A DNA stretch of 64,000 bases from positions 8,006,066 to 8,070,065 of the forward strand of contig NW_002060943.1 of the NCBI RefSeq assembly GCF_000150275.1. The letters run 5' to 3'. Under the pieces are notes generated by a model. That model ran no database searches. It saw only the letters and a list, made by a program, of their open reading frames with translations, and had not been told where the DNA came from. Source of the DNA: Trichoplax adhaerens. Its lineage: Eukaryota > Placozoa > Uniplacotomia > Trichoplacea > Trichoplacidae. Below are positions 52,593-64,000 of the stretch, piece by piece. Within the stretch, counting starts at the first letter, position 1, and each line of letters starts with the position of its first letter. The translations under genes were made by a program, and so were the position numbers.

Positions 52593-54115
52593 GCGAAAGA
52601 ATTTAAAAATGGCACTGTTGTACAATGTAACATTTCTTAATTAAGAAATAAAAAACGATCATTCGATGTTGATAGTATAAATTACATAATAAGGTGTTGA
52701 CTTACTTTATGGTATTACTTACTGCTTGATAATGCGAATGATGTATTCTAACCATGGAGTTCAGTTGGCTTTGTTAGTAGTGTAGGTCTACGTCAATTTC
52801 TAGATACCTACTTTGTGCATGTGGTCAACGTAAAACTCATTTGTTATTACAACGTGGTTAAGATGTTCTCGACGTCATTAGTAACATTCAAGTAGTAAAA
52901 TGCTTAACCGCTGTTGATATCAAAGGTTGACTCAAGAAGCAAACCTTACTACTTATTTAGCGGTCGGCTACAGTAAGCTTAGCATTTAATTCAGTTCATA
53001 CAGTACGGCACATAAATTGCAAGGGCAAAATGTATTTAGTAACAAAAGGCGAATTTTACCACATGCTCGTAATGTGTGAGTGCTGTACATTCGTATATTG
53101 AACGATGAAAATTTATGCAGTACAGTACTGTACAGTAATCCTCGGTAATCTACTTGAACTTTACAATATCATCGATTGCTCTACTGACTGATAGCTAGTA
53201 TAAAATGGTCAAAATAAGATAAAGTCAAAGTTTTTTATTAACGTAATATAATGCTTCAATATAAGAGTATGCATGACAGCGGTCCGATTTACGGTTGATA
53301 CATAGGCATTATACAATATTATAATATACCTTTTTAAGAGTAACAGAATACAATTCCGTAAAGATCATAAGCGCATTCAGTAAGAGAACAGATGGCTTGT
53401 CTTTCTTAAAGCAAATAAATACGCACATCTTAACAAGTTAAACTTGGATAGGACGAGGGTTTTAAGTTCAAAATACTTGAAAGCACCTCATTGCATTCTA
53501 AGCCTTCAAAATGAATTTACTGTCGTAAATGTGCACAGTATTTATACCCCTGTTATAAAACTTCGATTCAACTTGAAATACAAATGACCCACATTTGCAA
53601 AGACTAAAAGCGCGTGTAAAGCATATACTACATAGAAATATGGTAATAAAATAACACAGTACGTAATTTCTGAGATTTACAGTAAAAAAGCTGTCCATAA
53701 TATCGTTATTTTCTCTGTAATAAACACAATCGAATTAAAAAATTTCAAATAAATGCGTACCAAAGGCGGTATAATCAGATCATGATATAAATACTATAAT
53801 TATTGCTTTACCCAATACATACATTTATATTTAATGCGAATTTTTTAAAAGTAGCATTCTTACTGATATACAAAATACATAAACTACCCTACTATACTTC
53901 GACCAAAGCAGTATAGGAACATCGAAATAAATCTATACATTAATTAACTAGAGAATCAATACATAAAGCGGTATTTATAATTTGCAAAGACCCATCGAAG
54001 CCTGGTAAACGGTACTGTAAGAAACATACAGTACAAAACACTGTCAACTCACAATGTTAAGGCACGAATACAGTGCATTTGTTTAAAGCAATGGAATTCA
54101 TAGCTTTTTGAAGTT
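52593..54115. other. Intergenic region between convergent RPL8 and MAP4K
   Basis: About 1.5 kb with no gene seen. Contains the 3' untranslated ends of both neighbours and one GTACAGTAC-type cluster near 53.12 kb. Confidence 0.6.
52647..52652 (+). terminator. Polyadenylation signal AATAAA of RPL8
   Basis: Canonical AATAAA 55 bases after the RPL8 stop codon, a typical distance for the very short 3' UTR of a ribosomal-protein mRNA. Confidence 0.6.
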
Positions 54116-60303
<6,188 letters not shown>

Positions 60304-63200
60304 GGCGAATAAAAAATTCTATCTTTATCTTGACAACAACAATTACGTCGATAATCGATAACGAAGTTGAGTTTAGTGATTTTCCCTAAGTTAAAAGATA
60401 AACTGATTACATTCATTGCATGGCAAGTTAACTTTATATAGTAAGAACTAGTTGGATCAGCTTTTTAGTTGCTTTTCAAGCGCCCGTTTAAGAGATCAAC
60501 AACTATGGTGTTTTTTGTCATAGAGTATGTAACAACAATATAAAGTTGAATAGCGATCAAATTAGGATAATTAATCAAAGCTTCCAAAATGGTACAGCGG
60601 TTGTAGGATAACTGATTACTTTTTTACATCCGAGTAGTTTACTTAAGTTAACAGTGTTAAACCAGCGCTTACTTTTGGCTAGAAGCTTAGGCTTAAAAAA
60701 AGCATTTGTAAAATTAAATCGATGTCAGTACTGTACAATTTGACTTCATCTTACGTAAACTTTATTGAAGAGTAACATTTACCAGACTATGACTATACAG
60801 TACTATACTATCAGTGATGAAATGAGCGCTGTGGAATGTTCCATCGCAAAGCGGTTACCGCATCAAAAGAAACTGTTACTTTTTTGTGACCATAGTATGT
60901 ACTGCCAAGTCGCCGATAATTATGTGCTGTAATAACACTATCAAAACTATCATTATAGATTACACTGATCATGGTGTTACTATGTCTCCGGTTCTTACAA
61001 AGTCTGCCATAACAAGTGTAAAGCAATTAACAATTTGCTAAGTTGGAGTATGTTTCTAGCTCAATTTTAAATGACTTGGATTGGTCATTGAGACAGAAAT
61101 GCATCATTGACTTTGGGCATTATTTTGTTTCTGGTGAAAAAGCCATTATGGTTTCTAAATTGAACGCATATGAAAATTGATATTTTCCGATAAGTCTATG
61201 CCATTGTATGGTCTTGGAGTTAGGTTTGGTGTACAGTATAGTGCATGGTAGACTCGTTTATGCATTCATCAAGTGACTGGATATAATATAGTGGTGTAGC
61301 AGGCAAGACGGAGCGATTGCGTATCAGCGGAAAGGTCGGAACTGGTTGAAAATTTAGCCAACACCAAACAGCTTGCTCTTGATAATTTTATACCGAAAAG
61401 ATAATTAATTATTTGTAACTAGTTTAGACAAGATGTGATGATCACTAGCGGTAAGGCGCACCCTCGAGACTACCGTAGACTATGCCAAGACCTAGACACA
61501 GATGATTGCTCTTGAACGAAGTTAATATACTTTACACATCTGTGCCATGATTTCCATTGATAAGAAAATCCAGTCGGCGTTCACTCTTAGTTTTTATCCT
61601 TTTAAATTGTGATGGTGTACTATTGATAATATTCTATAGGTATCTACGTTTATTGCATTTCATTAAGAGTCTTCAACGAGATATCATATAGCAATTGTAA
61701 AATTGGATTGTCTGCTTTAGCGCGTTACAACAAAGCTCTAGTTGTTATCATTACCTTGTTTAAGAAATCAAGATTTTAGTGCTCTTCATTTCTTAGCGAC
61801 CCTAATTGGCATGGATATATATATTACAGCTACTTCAACAACGTAATCGGCACGGTATAATGTACAAGATGTTGAAACTTCTTTTCCTTGGCAGTCTTAA
61901 CTCTTTCGGCTAGATGAGTAATGGTGATTCTACTCTATTTATTTAACAAGCAGAAATCAGCCAGATAGCCAACACCAACCTTTCCAATCCAGGTCTCTAT
62001 GGCCTCCAATACGCCACAGTGGTAACGGTATACTGAACCACCAGTGTGCATGTCTACTGTACAGTACAGTAGCAGAAGTGCTGTACACAACCGTATGGCA
62101 TTTTGAAGATGTACAGTACTTGAGTACAGTACAATGCGTTTTTGTACTGTACTGTACAGTATCTTTTTAATGCGTAGCGGCGGAATACAGTACTGTACTG
62201 TATACTGTGGTACTGTACACTGTACAGTAGATCTAAACATAAATGCGGACTACTGTCAATGGCGAAGTGATTTAGAAGTACTCGGTCTAGTTTACTCAAT
62301 GTCTTCCTGAGTTTGTAATATTAAAAAGTCAAAGTTACAGTATCAATCCGCATAAGAAGATACAAGCAATAGTAGAATGGTGATTAGTTACTTAAATTTG
62401 AAATAGTTATAATCATTTCCCGATATTACCGCTTGTATATACAGTAGAATTTGGTGTATAGTCAAGTAGTCAATCTAGACCTGACGTCAATCTAAGGGAT
62501 TGAGCCAAAATCATTTAGGACTCTTGAACTTTGGACAAACTATGTCCATGTTAAACCTACGTTATCCGTTAAGCTGCATACAGTGCAGTATACTATACAA
62601 TAGTATGCGTATAAAATACAGAGGAGTCCAAAATTGACTCTTTCAAACTTCAGTATTAGTATACGTCGTATAACGAAAGAGCTGCAAAGGTTCAATTTTT
62701 CCAATACATAATAGTGAAACATGGCATACAAGAAAAGCGCTGTATCTCATCCTAAACACCGTTCCAAGATGTCATACCTCAAAATGACAAATGACCATTG
62801 ATATGTATCTTACATGTTAGCACTATATGTTATCCATCATCAAGTAGCGAAATGCTGATGATTGCGTGTACAGTAGTTTCGAAAGATTTACGTAATCATT
62901 AGTAAGTATATAATACGAGTAGATAAAGATCAAACAGTCGAAATTTTACAAGACTGATAAAATTATCATTCGTTAGTTCCTCTTGCTAAGATAGAATGGA
63001 AATAATGAATGATATATCTATAAGAATCAAATAACATATTAACAATTCAGTAGATTGCTTATTGTTTACTGATATCGTTATCTTTATTTACAATCGTATA
63101 ATCGATTATCTTATAGCATCTTTGTCAAAGCCATACAATGTCATATAATAACATACACGAATACGTATATATGGGGATGGTGTACAATAACCATTTGTGG
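60304..63200. other. Intergenic region between MAP4K promoter and DUS4L 3' end
   Basis: About 2.9 kb, with no gene supported. It includes the promoter side of the kinase gene and the 3' side of DUS4L. A dense palindrome cluster lies at 62.05-62.23 kb. A 34-codon frame at 61300-61404 has some protein-like composition but no partner exon. Confidence 0.55.
62054..62230. repeat. Dense cluster of GTACAGTAC/GTACTGTAC palindromes
   Basis: About ten overlapping GTAC-centred words lie within 180 bp, for example 62055-62072, 62111-62120, 62124-62132, 62144-62161, 62187-62203 and 62210-62229. Many pair with each other on opposite strands, so the segment could form alternative hairpins. It is the densest such cluster in the window. 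Confidence 0.75.
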
Positions 63201-64000
63201 TTATTCCAGTAAAATTTGATGGTGATCATGTAGATAATTTAATACCTCATCTTTGCTTCGTAAAGAACAGAAAAATTCTCTATCAGATTTGCAAGTAATT
63301 TTTTCTAACATGAATATTAGATGACGATGAAAAGGAGTAAAGTGAGTTTCCAGTTCAGAAGTAATTCGTACGAAATCTTCCACACAGCATATAGGGGTTT
63401 TACTATATCCAGCATATAAGGCTGGATTGCGAAGAATACCTCTAGCTGACATGACGCCATCGACATTAGTCTTATCATAGATTTCTTGGGCATCATCAAC
63501 TGTGAATACATTGCCATTTGCAATGACTGGAATGCTTACACTATCTTTGATTGTCTTAATAGCATCGTAGTGAACAGGTGTATGCTTTTCAGAGGTCGTA
63601 CGTCCATGTACAGTTATCCATGAAACACCCGCAGCTTCAGCCTTTCGACACAAGTCCACCGTGGTATTAATATCATTATGAATTCTTATTTTGATAGAAA
63701 TTGAGAAATTTTCGTTACAAATTTTCGATCGCGTATGTCTTACCATTTCCTTCACCAACTCGGGATGATTAATTAGATGTGCGCCGTAACCTTCATGCAT
63801 AGCCCACCTCTGTGGACATCCGCAGTTTAAATCGACACCATCTGCGTATGGAACAATCAGTTCTGTTGCATCCGCTAAATCGAATGCATTACTAGCTGCA
63901 AACTGGACTATCAACGGCCTATCGGATGCAACCGTTGTGAATTCGCTAGCACGAGCTTTTTCTGATTTAATAAACGACTCTGATATAATCATGGGCGTAA
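63201..64000 (-). CDS. DUS4L: tRNA-dihydrouridine(20a/20b) synthase, DUS4L type, 5' partial
   Basis: Flavoenzyme that reduces uridine to dihydrouridine in the D-loop of tRNA (positions 20a/20b for Dus4-type enzymes). The visible single exon runs from the right edge; the frame is open through TPMIISESF, so the first visible Met (63992) is internal and the N-terminal TIM-barrel start lies beyond 64000. Motifs in order: LIVQFAASN, DLNCGCPQRWAMHEGYGAHL (the Cys of CGCPQ is the catalytic acid in the family), SIKIRIH, GVSWITVHGRT (phosphate/FMN site), IPVIANGNV and GVMSARG. The C-terminal helical domain follows (HFTPFHRHLIFMLEKIT) and ends QILLE, stop at 63201-63203. CGCPQRWAM and the short C-terminus without zinc fingers separate it from DUS1/DUS3. 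Confidence 0.95.
   Translation of the reverse strand, partial: TPMIISESFIKSEKARASEFTTVASDRPLIVQFAASNAFDLADATELIVPYADGVDLNCGCPQRWAMHEGYGAHLINHPELVKEMVRHTRSKICNENFSISIKIRIHNDINTTVDLCRKAEAAGVSWITVHGRTTSEKHTPVHYDAIKTIKDSVSIPVIANGNVFTVDDAQEIYDKTNVDGVMSARGILRNPALYAGYSKTPICCVEDFVRITSELETHFTPFHRHLIFMLEKITCKSDREFFCSLRSKDEVLNYLHDHHQILLE

Noticed and set aside
61935-62299. 101- and 81-codon minus-strand frames
   Set aside because: Cys/Thr/Val/Gln/Tyr-rich translations of the GTAC palindrome cluster.

Overview
This is a eukaryotic, animal-type genomic window: AT-rich, with protein-coding genes split into many short exons by GT-AG introns. The gene set is a zizimin-type DOCK with a PH domain, a GCK-IV kinase with a CNH domain, a K+-dependent Na+/Ca2+ exchanger, IFT81 and an RS-domain splicing factor. 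This points to a metazoan, and the compact intron-rich style fits an early-branching one. A placozoan such as Trichoplax or Hoilungia is my best guess, but that is an inference and not something the sequence proves. No rRNA, tRNA, CRISPR, transposase or virus-like gene was seen.

Layout. 1-13732 (minus): a DOCK9/10/11-type Rho-family GEF, 3' end beyond the left edge. 13733-18709: intergenic, with clustered GTACAGTAC/GTACTGTAC palindromes and a 15-bp minisatellite. 18710-24649 (plus): IFT81, complete. 24650-37793: a 13-kb gene-poor stretch holding three decayed tandem repeats. 37794-41335 (plus): SLC24/NCKX exchanger. 41541-43503 (minus): a small RS-domain gene assembled here from five exons, probably RSRC1-like. 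43504-46982: intergenic, with an eight-unit AT-rich satellite that has a dimeric higher-order structure. 46983-49057 (minus): sigma-class GST. 49058-51520: intergenic, with a MITE-like foldback element. 51521-52592 (plus): ribosomal protein uL2/RPL8. 54116-60303 (minus): a Misshapen/TNIK/MAP4K4-type kinase. 60304-63200: intergenic, with a dense palindrome cluster. 63201-64000 (minus): DUS4L tRNA-dihydrouridine synthase, 5' end beyond the right edge.

The genes do not form an operon or an obvious pathway. They are ordinary, mostly housekeeping or signalling loci: Cdc42-type GTPase activation, ciliary tubulin transport, Ca2+ extrusion, splicing, glutathione chemistry, translation, JNK/cytoskeletal signalling and tRNA modification. 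Neighbours are arranged head to head (DOCK/IFT81, GST/RPL8) or tail to tail (NCKX/RSRC1-like about 205 bp apart, RPL8/MAP4K). I found no convincing new multi-gene system. The least-described material is the repeat content (the dimeric satellite, the foldback element, the uneven GTAC palindromes) and the small RS gene, whose exons are too short to show up as a long reading frame.
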